A stretch of 64,000 bases of DNA from contig CAVSGZ010000013.1 of the NCBI GenBank assembly GCA_963727765.1, positions 186,001 through 250,000 of the forward strand. Direction: 5' to 3'. Source of the stretch: FEN-299 sp963727765 (GTDB lineage Bacteria > Acidobacteriota > Vicinamibacteria > Vicinamibacterales > Fen-181). The translations under genes were made by a program, and so were the position numbers. Each line of letters starts with the position of its first letter. The first letter of the stretch is position 1. This document shows positions 9,120-17,743 of the stretch, piece by piece. The notes under the pieces were generated by a model. The model had not been told where the DNA came from and ran no database searches. It saw nothing but the letters and a program-made list of their open reading frames with translations.

Positions 9120-9924
9120 GCCCGCACAGGTCCTGCATCCCGACATGGCAGAGCGCGAAGTCGTAGCGGACCGGGTCGTCGCGGTCCATTCGGCGCAGCG
9201 CCGCCGTAATTTCCGACGCCATCCGCCACCCGGGGCTGAGGCGCCGCGTGAAGCCGAGACACCGGCCGACACGGATCACGTGCACGTCGAGCGGCACGAT
9301 CAGCTGCGACGGGGACACGCCGGACCAGGTGCCGAGGTCCACGGCGTCGGCCCGCACCATCCAGCGCAGGTACAGGTTGAGGCGCTTGCACGCGCTGCCG
9401 GCCGACGGGCGGGGAAAGAAGTAGGACAGGCCGCGGCGTCGAGGATGCGCCTCGCCCGCCAGCGCGAGCGCGCGGCTCGAGAACGACTCGAGCGAGTGTT
9501 CGACATCGACCCGCCCGGCGTCGTGGCCGCGGAGGAAGAACCCCTCAATCGACCCGGCCTCGTCCATCATCCGCCGCAGCAGCAGCACGAGCGCCGACAG
9601 GTCCTCGCCCCGCGTCCAGCGGTGCCCGAGCGGCGCGATCGCCCCGCCGTCGCGCTGCGGATCGAAGCGCCGCACGAACGCCGATGGCGCGGGACCGACC
9701 GCGACCAGCAGGCGCTCGATCGACTGCAGGATGCCCGCCACCCGGCCGAAGGCCAGGCCGGCCGCGAAGAACCCGACCACTTCCCGGTCCGCGCCAGCCG
9801 AGTACCTCCGCACGAGGTTCACCGGGTCGGCGACGGCCCCAGCCCGGTTGTAGTGCGCGTAGAGATCGTCGAGCGTCGCTTTCAGGCCTGCTCGCTGGCG
9901 CGGCAAGCCCTGCCGCGTCGTCAT
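9019..9924 (-). CDS. TIGR02757 family (DUF2400) protein
   Basis: About 301 aa from the ATG at 9924. The sequence fits the TIGR02757 family, whose function is unknown: DPVNLVRRYSAGADREVVGFFAAGLAFGR (quoted in part), LNLYLRWMVRADAVDLGTW and the C-terminal IVPLDVHVIRVGRCLG. A helix-hairpin-helix DNA-glycosylase-like fold is a plausible analogy. It ends with a CPLRGWC cysteine motif followed by a basic tail that is read through the 3' end of the convergent glycosyltransferase gene. Its start overlaps the pyrC stop by ATGA, so it is translated with the pyr operon. Confidence 0.8.
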   Translation of the reverse strand: MTTRQGLPRQRAGLKATLDDLYAHYNRAGAVADPVNLVRRYSAGADREVVGFFAAGLAFGRVAGILQSIERLLVAVGPAPSAFVRRFDPQRDGGAIAPLGHRWTRGEDLSALVLLLRRMMDEAGSIEGFFLRGHDAGRVDVEHSLESFSSRALALAGEAHPRRRGLSYFFPRPSAGSACKRLNLYLRWMVRADAVDLGTWSGVSPSQLIVPLDVHVIRVGRCLGFTRRLSPGWRMASEITAALRRMDRDDPVRYDFALCHVGMQDLCGLNRPSADSRCPLRGWCRPGRRRRPASGPPSDRH

Positions 9925-11241
9925 CCCCGCCTGCCCGCGGCGCCAAATGCCGCGCCCCCGGCAATCTCGCCGTTCACGAACACCGTGCGGCCGCCGACGA
10001 TGGTGGCCGCCGCGGCTCCGCGCAGCGTCCACCCGTCGAATGGCGAGTTGCGCGACAGCGATCTCGACTTCGAGATATCAATCATGACGGCGGCGGAGGG
10101 CGCGAGAATCGTCACGTCGGCCGGCCGGCCGGGCCGGAGGCTTCCTCCCGGCAGGCCGAGAATCCGGCACGGGTTGACCGACATCAGCTGAACGAGCCGG
10201 CGAAGCGTGATGACGCCGCGGTGGACGAGACGGTCGAGCGCCAGCGACACCGCCGTCTCGAGCCCGATGATGCCGAACGGCGCCCGGTCGAACTCCACCG
10301 CCTTCTCGTCGGCCTGGTGCGGCGCGTGGTCGGTAGCGATCGCGTCGACAATCCCCGACCCGAGCCCCTGCAGCAGGGCGTCCACGTCCGCCCGCTCGCG
10401 GAGCGGAGGGTTCATCTTGAGGTTGGTGTCGTAGCTCACCGGGCCGGTCAGCCGCTCGTCGGTCAGCGTGAAGTGATGCGGCGTGACCTCGCACGTCGCC
10501 GTGAGTCCCCGGGACTTGGCGATCTCCATCGCGCGCAGCGCTTGCCGCGTGCTGAGGTGCGCGATGTGGACCGAGCTGCCCGTCATCTCCGCGAGGGCGA
10601 GATCGCGTTCGACCATGATCGACTCGGCCGTCGCCGGAATGCCGCGCAGGCCGAGCATGGAGGCCACGTAGCCTTCGTGCGCGACCCCCTCGCCCTTGAG
10701 CGTCGCCTCCTCGCAGTGGTCGATCACCGGCATCCCGAACATGCCGGCGTACTCGAGCGCGCGGCGCATCAGGAGCGCCGTCGCCACCGGCTTCCCGTCG
10801 TCGGACACCGCGACGCAGCCCGCGTTGCGCAGGTCGGCGATCTCCGAGAGGCTCTCGCCCTTCATCCCCTTCGACACGGCGCCGATCGGGTAGACGCGCA
10901 CGGCGCCCTCCAGCGCCGCCCGCTCGACAATCGACCGGGTAACCGCCGCGCTGTCGTTCACCGGCTGCGTGTTCGGCATGCACGCCACGGCGGTGAACCC
11001 GCCGGCGGCCGCCGCGGCGGTGCCGCTCGCGATGGTCTCCTTGTGCTCCTGCCCGGGCTCCCGCAGGTGCACGTGCATGTCCACGAACCCCGGGCAGACG
11101 ATCATGTCCGCCGGCACGTCGATCACCTCGACGCCGGGGTCGACGGGCAGGTCCTGTCCGACCGCCGCCACACGATCGCCGTCCAGCAGCACGTCCCGCA
11201 CGCCGTCGATCCCCTGCGTCGGGTCGACGAGATGTCCGCCC

Positions 11242-11258
<17 letters not shown>
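9921..11258 (-). CDS. pyrC: Dihydroorotase (class I)
   Basis: Zinc hydrolase closing carbamoyl-aspartate to dihydroorotate. 445 aa from the ATG at 11258, which has GGAG 7 bp upstream; a GTG at 11270 is less likely. Metal-binding motif FVDMHVHLREPG lies near residue 60, DDGKPV and the HLSTRQAL region follow, and ATDHAPH holds the catalytic Asp. The start overlaps the 3' end of pyrB by 17 bp, consistent with a co-translated pyrR-pyrB-pyrC unit and with PyrB-PyrC association in some bacteria. Confidence 0.96.
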
Positions 11259-12239
<981 letters not shown>

Positions 12240-12243
<4 letters not shown>

Positions 12244-12791
12244 GCCTCGTCCTCCCCGGCTATCCGGTCGATGATCACTTCGTCGCATCCGTCGGTCTCG
12301 GCGAGCCGGACCGAGACGCTCTCGGCGCGCGAAGTGGGCAGGTTCTTGCCGACGTAATCGGCCTTGATCGGCAGCTCGCGGTGCCCGCGGTCGACGATGA
12401 CGACGAGCTGGATGGCCCGCGGCCGGCCGAAATCGATCAGTTCGTCGAGCGCTGCGCGGACCGTGCGGCCCGTGTACAGCACGTCGTCGACGAGCACGAT
12501 CACGCGGTCGTCGATCGAGAAGGGAATCTCCGTGCTGCGGACCAGCGGCTGCGGCCCGATGGGGTTGTGCATCAGGTCGTCGCGGTAGAGGGTAATGTCG
12601 AGCGCCCCTACCGGCACGTCCTGGCCGGTGATTTCCTTGAGCCGCGCAGCCAGGCGGCTGGCAATCGGGACGCCGCGCGTGCGCACGCCAACCAGTGCCA
12701 GGCGGTCGACGCCGCGATTGCGCTCCACGATTTCGTGCGCGATCCGGGCGAGCGTCCGCGCCATCCGGTCCGCGTCCATCACGACGGGCAT
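12240..12791 (-). CDS. pyrR: Bifunctional PyrR: pyr regulatory protein / uracil phosphoribosyltransferase
   Basis: RNA-binding UMP-responsive regulator with uracil phosphoribosyltransferase fold. 183 aa from the ATG at 12791, preceded by AAGGAG. The PRPP-binding motif VIVLVDDVLYTGRTVRAALD is clear, as are LVGVRTRGVPIASRLA and LDITLYRDDL. It is the first gene of the minus-strand pyr operon and lies immediately behind a leader that contains a PyrR-binding loop, so autoregulation is expected. Confidence 0.95.
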
Positions 12792-12796
12792 ACGAA

Positions 12797-12940
12797 CTCC
12801 TTGAGGATGATCAGGAGATCCGGCGTGCCGCGGTGTGCGGCCGCCGATCGGGCGGGAGGCGAATCGAGCGGGCGTGGAACGTCGAACATGCAGGGTCTTG
12901 TCGGCCTCACCGGACCGCCTTAAAGAACAGACACAGTATA
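12797..12940 (-). promoter_or_regulatory. pyrR leader: -10 box, PyrR-binding loop, possible SD-sequestering hairpin
   Basis: Reading on the minus strand: TATACT (12940-12935) is a good -10; 18 nt later comes GGTCCGGTGAGGCC (12916-12903), which fits the PyrR recognition consensus ARUCCNGNGAGGYU in its core UCCNGNGAGG and can close as a hairpin with a CGGUGA-type loop. About 85 nt downstream, CTCCT (12817-12813) can pair with the AGGAG Shine-Dalgarno (12801-12797) of pyrR. I see no GC hairpin followed by a U tract, so translational control is more likely than the Bacillus-type attenuation. Confidence 0.7.
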
Positions 12941-12949
12941 GCACGCCGG

Positions 12950-13033
12950 CTCGCGGCTCGCGGCTTGCGGCTTGCGGCTTGCGACTTGCGACCTGCGACC
13001 TGCGGCTTGCGACTTGCGGCTTGCGACTTGCGG
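12950..13033. repeat. Period-7 intergenic array (CTTGCGG), 12 units
   Basis: Twelve 7-bp units without interruption: CTCGCGG twice, then variants of CTTGCGG, CTTGCGA, CCTGCGA and CCTGCGG. It fills most of the gap between the divergent pyrR and pyrK promoters. The array is open in the pyrK frame, which makes a long but unlikely upstream extension of pyrK. Confidence 0.92.
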
Positions 13034-13054
13034 CAGGCAGCGATACCTATCAGC

Positions 13055-13060
13055 TATACT
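13055..13060 (+). promoter_or_regulatory. Putative -10 box of pyrK, leaderless
   Basis: TATACT ends 8 bp before the pyrK ATG (13069), in the context GCTATACTGCGGGGCGATG. The glycosyltransferase at 7989 has the same GCTATACT block just before its start. No good -35 is visible. Confidence 0.45.
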
Positions 13061-13068
13061 GCGGGGCG

Positions 13069-13893
13069 ATGCCTGTGGACGTGGACGCCGAGGTCCTGTT
13101 CTCGACCCGCCTGTCGGACGACTACGCGGTCATCGGCTTCCTGGCCCCCGCCATCGCGAGCGCGATCCGGCCGGGTCAGTTCGTGATGATCCGGACGGCG
13201 CCAGGCGACGCGCCGCTCCTGCGCCGGCCGTATTCGGTCTTCGACCGGCTGCGCGACGCGGACGGGCGTCCCATCGGGTTCTCAATCCTGAACAGGCAGG
13301 TCGGCGTGGGCAGCCGCCTCCTCTTGCAGGCGCCGGTCGGCGCAAGGTTCCCGTGCCTCGGGCCGCTCGGCCGGCCCTTCTCACCGCCGCCCGCGGGCTC
13401 GGACGCGTGGATGATCGCCGGTGGGAGCGGCCTGGCCCCGTTCGCCACGTTCAGCGAGGATCTGGCCGCCACGGGCAACGGCCGTCGCCTGTTCTACGGC
13501 GCGCGAACTGGCGCAGACCTCTTCTGCCTCGATCGCTTCGAGCGGTGCGGCGTCGAGACGCTGCTCTCGACCGAGGACGGCAGCCGCGGCGAGGCGGGAC
13601 GCGTGACGGTGTCCCTCGCGCGCGAACTGGCGGCGCGGCCCGACGCGCCCCCCGTCGCGCTCTACGCCTGCGGCCCGGAAGCGATGCTGCAGGCGGTCGC
13701 CGAACTGGCGGCCCGATACGGGCTCGCCTGCGAGGTGGCCACCGAGCGGCGGATGGGCTGCGGCATGGGCGGTTGTTACAGTTGCGTCGTCGCGGTGCGG
13801 ACGCCGGACGGGGGCACGCGCTTCGCGCGGTCGTGCCTCGAGGGTCCGGTGTTCGCGGCCGCCGACATCGTGTGGGACCAGCCGAAGGCCTGA
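13069..13893 (+). CDS. pyrK: Dihydroorotate dehydrogenase electron-transfer subunit
   Basis: FAD and 2Fe-2S subunit that passes electrons from class 1B dihydroorotate dehydrogenase to NAD+. 274 aa. The FAD-binding segment LLRRPYSVFDRL lies near residue 46, the NAD-binding IAGGSGLAPF follows, and the C-terminal cysteine cluster MGCGMGGCYSCVV plus a later RSC binds 2Fe-2S. pyrD follows after 26 bp. The start is the ATG after the -10 box; upstream in-frame codons are heptamer repeat. Confidence 0.94.
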   Translation: MPVDVDAEVLFSTRLSDDYAVIGFLAPAIASAIRPGQFVMIRTAPGDAPLLRRPYSVFDRLRDADGRPIGFSILNRQVGVGSRLLLQAPVGARFPCLGPLGRPFSPPPAGSDAWMIAGGSGLAPFATFSEDLAATGNGRRLFYGARTGADLFCLDRFERCGVETLLSTEDGSRGEAGRVTVSLARELAARPDAPPVALYACGPEAMLQAVAELAARYGLACEVATERRMGCGMGGCYSCVVAVRTPDGGTRFARSCLEGPVFAAADIVWDQPKA

Positions 13894-13919
13894 GGACCGG
13901 CACTGGAGAACGGGCTCTC

Positions 13920-14843
13920 ATGGATCTCTCAGTTCGGATCGGCGCGCTGCGGCTCAGGACGCCGATCATGTCGGCGAGCGGGTGCTTCGGTTACGGCGTC
14001 GAGTACGCCGATGTCGTCGACCTCTCCACGCTCGGGGCCGTCGTCGTCAAGGGCCTGTTCCTGAAGGAGCGGCCGGGACATCCGCCGCCCCGGATTGTCG
14101 AGACGCCGGCGGGCCTGATCAACGCGATCGGCCTGCAGGGCATCGGCGTGCGCCGCTTCGTCCGGGAGAAGCTGCCGGAGCTCCGCGCGCGGAACGCCAC
14201 CGTCATCGTGAACATCTGCGGGACCACGATCGACGAGTACGTGGAGGTCGCCAGGATCCTCTCGGACGCCGAGGGCGTCGCGGCGATCGAACTGAACATC
14301 TCCTGCCCCAACATCAAGGAGGGCGGCATCTCGTTCGGGTGCCACCTCGGCAACACGCACCAGGTCGTCTCCGCCGTGCGCCGGGCCACGCCGCTGCCGC
14401 TCATCCCGAAGCTGACGCCGAACGTCGCCGACGTCGCGTCGTTCGCGCAAGCGGCCGAGGAGGCCGGCGCCGACGCGGTCTCGCTCGTGAATACGTTCCT
14501 GGCGATGGCCATCGATGTCGAGACCAGGCGGCCGCGGCTCTCGAACATCATGGGCGGGTTGAGCGGCCCGGCGATCCGGCCGATCGCGGTGCGGATGGTC
14601 TACGAGTGCGCGTGCCGCGTGACGATCCCGGTCATCGGGATCGGCGGCATCACGTCGGCCGCCGACGTCCTGGAGTTCATGATCGCCGGCGCCACGGCCG
14701 TGCAGGTGGGCACCGCCGTGTTCGTCGACCCGTTCATTTGGGGCAAGCTCGAATCGGGGATTCGCGACTACATGACCCGCCACGGCGTCGAGCGCCTGGT
14801 CGATCTGGTCGGCTCGCTCGAACTGCCCGGGGAGACCCGCTGA
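13920..14843 (+). CDS. pyrD: Dihydroorotate dehydrogenase, class 1B catalytic subunit
   Basis: FMN flavoprotein oxidising dihydroorotate to orotate. 307 aa. SASGCFGYGVEY at the start, IELNISCPNIKEGG with the class 1B catalytic Cys, and the phosphate-binding IGIGGITSAADVLEFMIAGA are all present. Being next to pyrK supports the NAD-linked 1B type. Its TGA overlaps the pyrF ATG by one base. Confidence 0.96.
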   Translation: MDLSVRIGALRLRTPIMSASGCFGYGVEYADVVDLSTLGAVVVKGLFLKERPGHPPPRIVETPAGLINAIGLQGIGVRRFVREKLPELRARNATVIVNICGTTIDEYVEVARILSDAEGVAAIELNISCPNIKEGGISFGCHLGNTHQVVSAVRRATPLPLIPKLTPNVADVASFAQAAEEAGADAVSLVNTFLAMAIDVETRRPRLSNIMGGLSGPAIRPIAVRMVYECACRVTIPVIGIGGITSAADVLEFMIAGATAVQVGTAVFVDPFIWGKLESGIRDYMTRHGVERLVDLVGSLELPGETR

Positions 14844-15619
14844 TGAAGCAACTGCTTGTGGCCCTCGACGTGGATTCCGCCGACCGCGCGCTGGAGCTGG
14901 CGCGCGAGCTGTCGGGCGTGATCGGAGGCGTGAAGGTCGGCAGCCGTCTGTTCACCGCCGAGGGGCCGTCGATCATCCGCCGCCTGGCCGAGGACGGCCA
15001 CCGCGTCTTTCTCGACCTCAAGTTTCACGACATCCCGAACACGGTCGCCGGCGCCGTGGCGGCCGCGACGCGCCTTGGCGCATGGATGATCAACGTTCAT
15101 GCGTCAGGCGGGCTCGACATGATGCGCGCTGCCGGAGCGGCTGCCGCGGAGACGGCGGCGGCGGAAGGCTTGGCGCGGCCTCTGGTCATCGCGGTCACCG
15201 TGTTGACGAGCCTCGACCAGGCCACACTCGAACGCGTCGGCGTCCGCACGCCCGTGTTGCAGCAGGTGGAGGCACTGGCGGCGCTGGCCGCCGAGGCGGG
15301 GCTGGACGGCGTGGTGGCCTCGCCGCAGGAGACGCCGTGGCTGCGCGAGCGGCGCGGCCGCGAATTCGTGATCGTGACGCCGGGGATTCGCGGCCCTTCG
15401 ACTCGCTCAGGGCCGCCCCGAGCAACGTCGAGGGGCGGGGCGGCGTCGGTCGGCGGGCGCACTGACGACCAGGCCCGCACGATGAGCGCGCCGGAGGCGC
15501 TGGCGGCAGGGACCAGCTATCTCGTCGTGGGACGACCAATCATCGGCGTCCCGCATCCTCGCGAGGCGGCCGAGGCGATCGCCGCGAGTTGCGCCGCCGG
15601 GGTGGGGAACGGGGAATAG
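14843..15619 (+). CDS. pyrF: Orotidine 5'-phosphate decarboxylase with an in-frame repeat insertion
   Basis: Decarboxylates OMP to UMP. 258 aa, about 20 longer than usual. VALDVDSADRALELA begins the barrel and the catalytic DLKFHDIPNT motif is intact near residue 55. After VTPGIR (residues 178-183) there are ~23 residues rich in Gly, Ser, Pro and Arg before the conserved DDQARTMSAPEAL and YLVVGRPI. The extra codons are a copy of a palindromic intergenic repeat. The insertion lies in the phosphate-gripper loop region between the last two strands, so an effect on OMP binding is possible. Confidence 0.94.
   Translation: MKQLLVALDVDSADRALELARELSGVIGGVKVGSRLFTAEGPSIIRRLAEDGHRVFLDLKFHDIPNTVAGAVAAATRLGAWMINVHASGGLDMMRAAGAAAAETAAAEGLARPLVIAVTVLTSLDQATLERVGVRTPVLQQVEALAALAAEAGLDGVVASPQETPWLRERRGREFVIVTPGIRGPSTRSGPPRATSRGGAASVGGRTDDQARTMSAPEALAAGTSYLVVGRPIIGVPHPREAAEAIAASCAAGVGNGE
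15391..15450. repeat. Palindromic REP-like repeat inside pyrF
   Basis: The block with GCTCAGGGCCGCCCCGAGC and GAGCAACGTCGAGGGGCG matches, with a few changes, the intergenic repeat at 55485-55520 (GCTCAGGGTCGCCTCGAGC and GAGCAACGTCGAGAGGCG). It is in frame with pyrF and adds about 23 codons. Both copies can fold into CTC/GAG-closed hairpins. Confidence 0.75.
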
Positions 15620-15834
15620 GCACCATTAGCGGTCTCTGCCGATCTGCGGGCGGCGGGCGCGGTGGGCGGCGAACATCATGCCCGTTCTCAGACGCTGGTA
15701 ATCGAGATTCGCGGCCCTTCGAGGGCCTCAGGGCGACCCTGAGCTTGTCGTCTTCGACGTCGCTCAAGGCGACCCTGAGTTTGCCGAAGGGTCGAGGGGC
15801 GGCGGCGCCAGCCGCCGCGCCACTCTCACACAGC
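15615..15834. repeat. ~220 bp dispersed repeat, copy 1
   Basis: Starts on the last codons of pyrF (AATAGGCAC) and ends at CACTCTCACACAGC. Copy 2 lies at 16661-16883, in the same orientation, with small indels. Internal parts: CTCAGACGCTGGTAATCG, the hairpin CTCAGGGCGACCCTGAG, TTCGACGTCGCTCAAGGCG and a GGCGGCG/CGCCGCC-rich end. It has no coding capacity that I trust and no terminal inverted repeats that I can see. Confidence 0.85.
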
Positions 15835-15872
15835 TGCGGGCCACATGTGTGACGGTTACGAACGGAATGTGC

Positions 15873-15901
15873 TTGCTCGTGGTGGAATAGTCTGGTATTG
15901 T
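15873..15901 (+). promoter_or_regulatory. Weak candidate promoter of the lipoprotein gene
   Basis: TTGCTC (15873-15878), 17 bp, TATTGT (15896-15901), in a locally AT-richer stretch 30 bp before the lipoprotein ATG. Both hexamers are imperfect. Confidence 0.3.
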
Positions 15902-15930
15902 GTCAAACGGGTAAAACCAGAAAGACACAC

Positions 15931-16359
15931 ATGTACCTGCGAGGACACGCCCTAGCGTTGAGCCTTGCGTTCTGCGCCGTCGCCGCGTGTGGCGGCAACA
16001 AGACCACGGGACCAAGTCCCGGTTCGATTGCCGGCACCTGGCGGGCGACCCGGGTTCAATACGTCAGCACGACCGGCCTGGGCACAGTGGATGTCATCGC
16101 GCAGGGAGGGACGGCGACGTTGGTGCTCAATGCGGACCAGAGCTTCCAATACACCTGCGCTGTTGCGGGGGAGTTCCTGATCGGCACCTGGGACGTGTCC
16201 GACGTGCTGACCCTGACCATGTCGCCGACCGACAAGATGCAGTTTGACACCTCCCTGTCTGGGAACACACTGACGCTGACCGGCGCGGACCGGGGTTACG
16301 ATTTCAACGGCGATAGCGTTCGCGACCCGGCCAAGCTGAATCTGACGCTCACGCGCTAA
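15931..16359 (+). CDS. Small secreted lipoprotein, unknown function
   Basis: 142 aa from the ATG at 15931. Type II signal peptide: a basic start (MYLRGHA), a hydrophobic core, and a lipobox AVAAC with the lipid-bearing Cys near residue 21. The mature part has a short low-complexity linker (GGNKTTGPSPGS), then GTWRATRVQYVS and repeated beta-strand-like segments with GTWDVSD and LTLTMSP, resembling lipocalin-like beta-barrel lipoproteins. It sits between two copies of the dispersed repeat, in an accessory patch. Confidence 0.75.
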   Translation: MYLRGHALALSLAFCAVAACGGNKTTGPSPGSIAGTWRATRVQYVSTTGLGTVDVIAQGGTATLVLNADQSFQYTCAVAGEFLIGTWDVSDVLTLTMSPTDKMQFDTSLSGNTLTLTGADRGYDFNGDSVRDPAKLNLTLTR

Positions 16360-16428
16360 CAGGCGGTAAAGTTGCTGCGCTGCATCGTCTACCGCAAGGC
16401 ATCCCGATGACGCACTGCGCCGGAGAGG

Positions 16429-16662
16429 ATGCGGGCTCTCGGCAGTTGGCACCAGGCGCTCCTCGGCCAGCCCGACACGCATCCGGGCCATGACGACTTT
16501 GGTCAGATTCTGGATACGGATGGGACCGTCCTGCTCGGCCCCCACCAGTGGGGCGCGCACCAGCATCCATCCTTGATGAGTCCGGACGAGGCTCCACCTG
16601 GCAACGGGCTCTTCTTGTTCTTGCGCGTCGACGACTAGGACAAGACCCTCAACAGGGGCCAA
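16429..16662 (+). pseudogene. VOC/glyoxalase-like gene remnant
   Basis: The frame from 16429 encodes DDFGQILDTDGTVLLGPHQWG, HQHPSLMSPDEAPPGNG and LFLFLRVDD, which looks like the second half of a vicinal-oxygen-chelate (glyoxalase/bleomycin-resistance) domain. The N-terminal half is missing. A TAG follows RVDD where the family continues with an aromatic residue; after it DKTLNRGQ still reads as family-like sequence before the second TAG. The remnant ends exactly where copy 2 of the dispersed repeat starts. Confidence 0.6.
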
Positions 16663-16883
16663 TAGGCACTATTAGCGGCCTCTGCCGATCTGCGGGCTGC
16701 GGGCAGCGAACATCATGCCCGTTCTCAGACGCTGGTAATCGGGACTCCCGGCCCTTCGAGGGCTTCAGGGCGACCCTGAGCTTGTCGCCTTTCGACGTCG
16801 CTCAAGGCGACCCTGAGCTCGCCGACGGGTCGAAGGGTCGAGGGGCGGCGGCGGCGCCAGCCGCCGCGCCACTCTCACACAGC
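16661..16883. repeat. ~220 bp dispersed repeat, copy 2
   Basis: Direct copy of 15615-15834: starts AATAGGCACTATTAGCGGCC, includes CTCAGACGCTGGTAATCGGG and the CTCAGGGCGACCCTGAG hairpin, ends CACTCTCACACAGC. It lacks a short stretch of copy 1 near the start and has an extra GGGTCGAA. It abuts the VOC remnant. Confidence 0.85.
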
Positions 16884-16986
16884 CGCCGGCACGGGTTCGA
16901 CCCGGGTCAGCCACGGGGACTTTCGAAGGTGATGCGGACGGTCCGAGGCGGCTGACGGCAATTGCCTTCCGCCGTATGCCTCACGC

Positions 16987-17667
16987 CTAGTAATTCGGGT
17001 ACACACCCATCGTGCAGATTCCACACGTATTGCCTCTCTTGAGGCGGATGTACCCATGCTCGCCAAAACTCGTCCCCCACGAATTCTGCACGATCCAGTA
17101 GTCCGGTGTGTAACCGACGACCAACACCGCGTGGTTGATCCTCGCGCTGCAAGCGGAGAACACGCCGCCCTTGTACGACGCGAAGGTCGATGCATCAACC
17201 GCCACCATCACGGGCTGCTTGGCGACGGCTGACTTGAGCGCGTCGCAGTCGCCCTCCGGGACGGTGGAATAACCTGCAATTTTCCCCTGGCCTCCGTCGA
17301 TCCTGCAGCTTCCAGCGTTCGCCGTGTATGGATAGGCAGCCCTGCTGGTGAAACCGCGAGCCACGATATAGCGAAAACCCGTATCGACCTGCCCGCCGTT
17401 GCAGCCGCCGCCGCCGTAGGGAGCTGAGCAGTCGAGAATCTGCTGTTCCGAAACATCCGCCAGGCCCCTCCCGGCAATTGCGGAGGCGCTGGCAACCGCT
17501 GCGGCCGTCGTGAATGCGTAATCGCCGCCGCAGAGTCCCTGGTCCCTCACCGGCGCCACGACGCCGCGCGCGACCCAGTCGACCGAGTCAGGTGGCGAGC
17601 CTGCCGCGGCACCTAGCAGGAGGACAACCCCCAGCAAGGCGACGCCAAGATAAGGACGCGTCCGCAT
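16987..17667 (-). CDS. Papain-family (C1A) protein lacking the catalytic cysteine
   Basis: 226 aa with an N-terminal signal/membrane segment (GVALLGVVLLLGAAAG); start ATG 17667 has GGAGGG upstream. The mature fold matches papain without the inhibitory propeptide: VDWVARGVVAPVRDQGLCGG, SEQQILDCS, GGGGCNGG, INHAVLVVGY with the catalytic His (~179), and NSWGTSFGEHGYI with the Asn (~195). The motif expected as QGxCGxCWAF reads QGLCGGDYAF, so the nucleophile is Asp49 and the adjacent Trp is Tyr. It is therefore predicted to be inactive as a cysteine protease. Probably secreted. Confidence 0.85.
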   Translation of the reverse strand: MRTRPYLGVALLGVVLLLGAAAGSPPDSVDWVARGVVAPVRDQGLCGGDYAFTTAAAVASASAIAGRGLADVSEQQILDCSAPYGGGGCNGGQVDTGFRYIVARGFTSRAAYPYTANAGSCRIDGGQGKIAGYSTVPEGDCDALKSAVAKQPVMVAVDASTFASYKGGVFSACSARINHAVLVVGYTPDYWIVQNSWGTSFGEHGYIRLKRGNTCGICTMGVYPNY

Positions 17668-17675
17668 AGCACCCT

Positions 17676-17700
17676 CCGTTCTCAGACGCTGGTAATCGGG
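17676..17700. repeat. 25-bp fragment shared with the dispersed repeat
   Basis: CCGTTCTCAGACGCTGGTAA plus TCGGG, identical to the core of copy 2 and nearly so to copy 1. It lies just upstream of the papain-like gene start, overlapping its likely promoter/RBS region. Confidence 0.75.
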
Positions 17701-17743
17701 CGGTAGGGCCGGCGCCCACCACCCGTCGAGGGCCGCAGCCGCG

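Noticed and set aside
12950..13033. CRISPR-like array
   Set aside because: Units are 7 bp with no spacers; the same applies to the other arrays, and no cas genes are present.
12835..13068. Longer pyrK start reading through the CTTGCGG array
   Set aside because: The extension would encode a heptamer-derived Leu/Ala/Arg repeat; a -10 box lies directly before the ATG at 13069.
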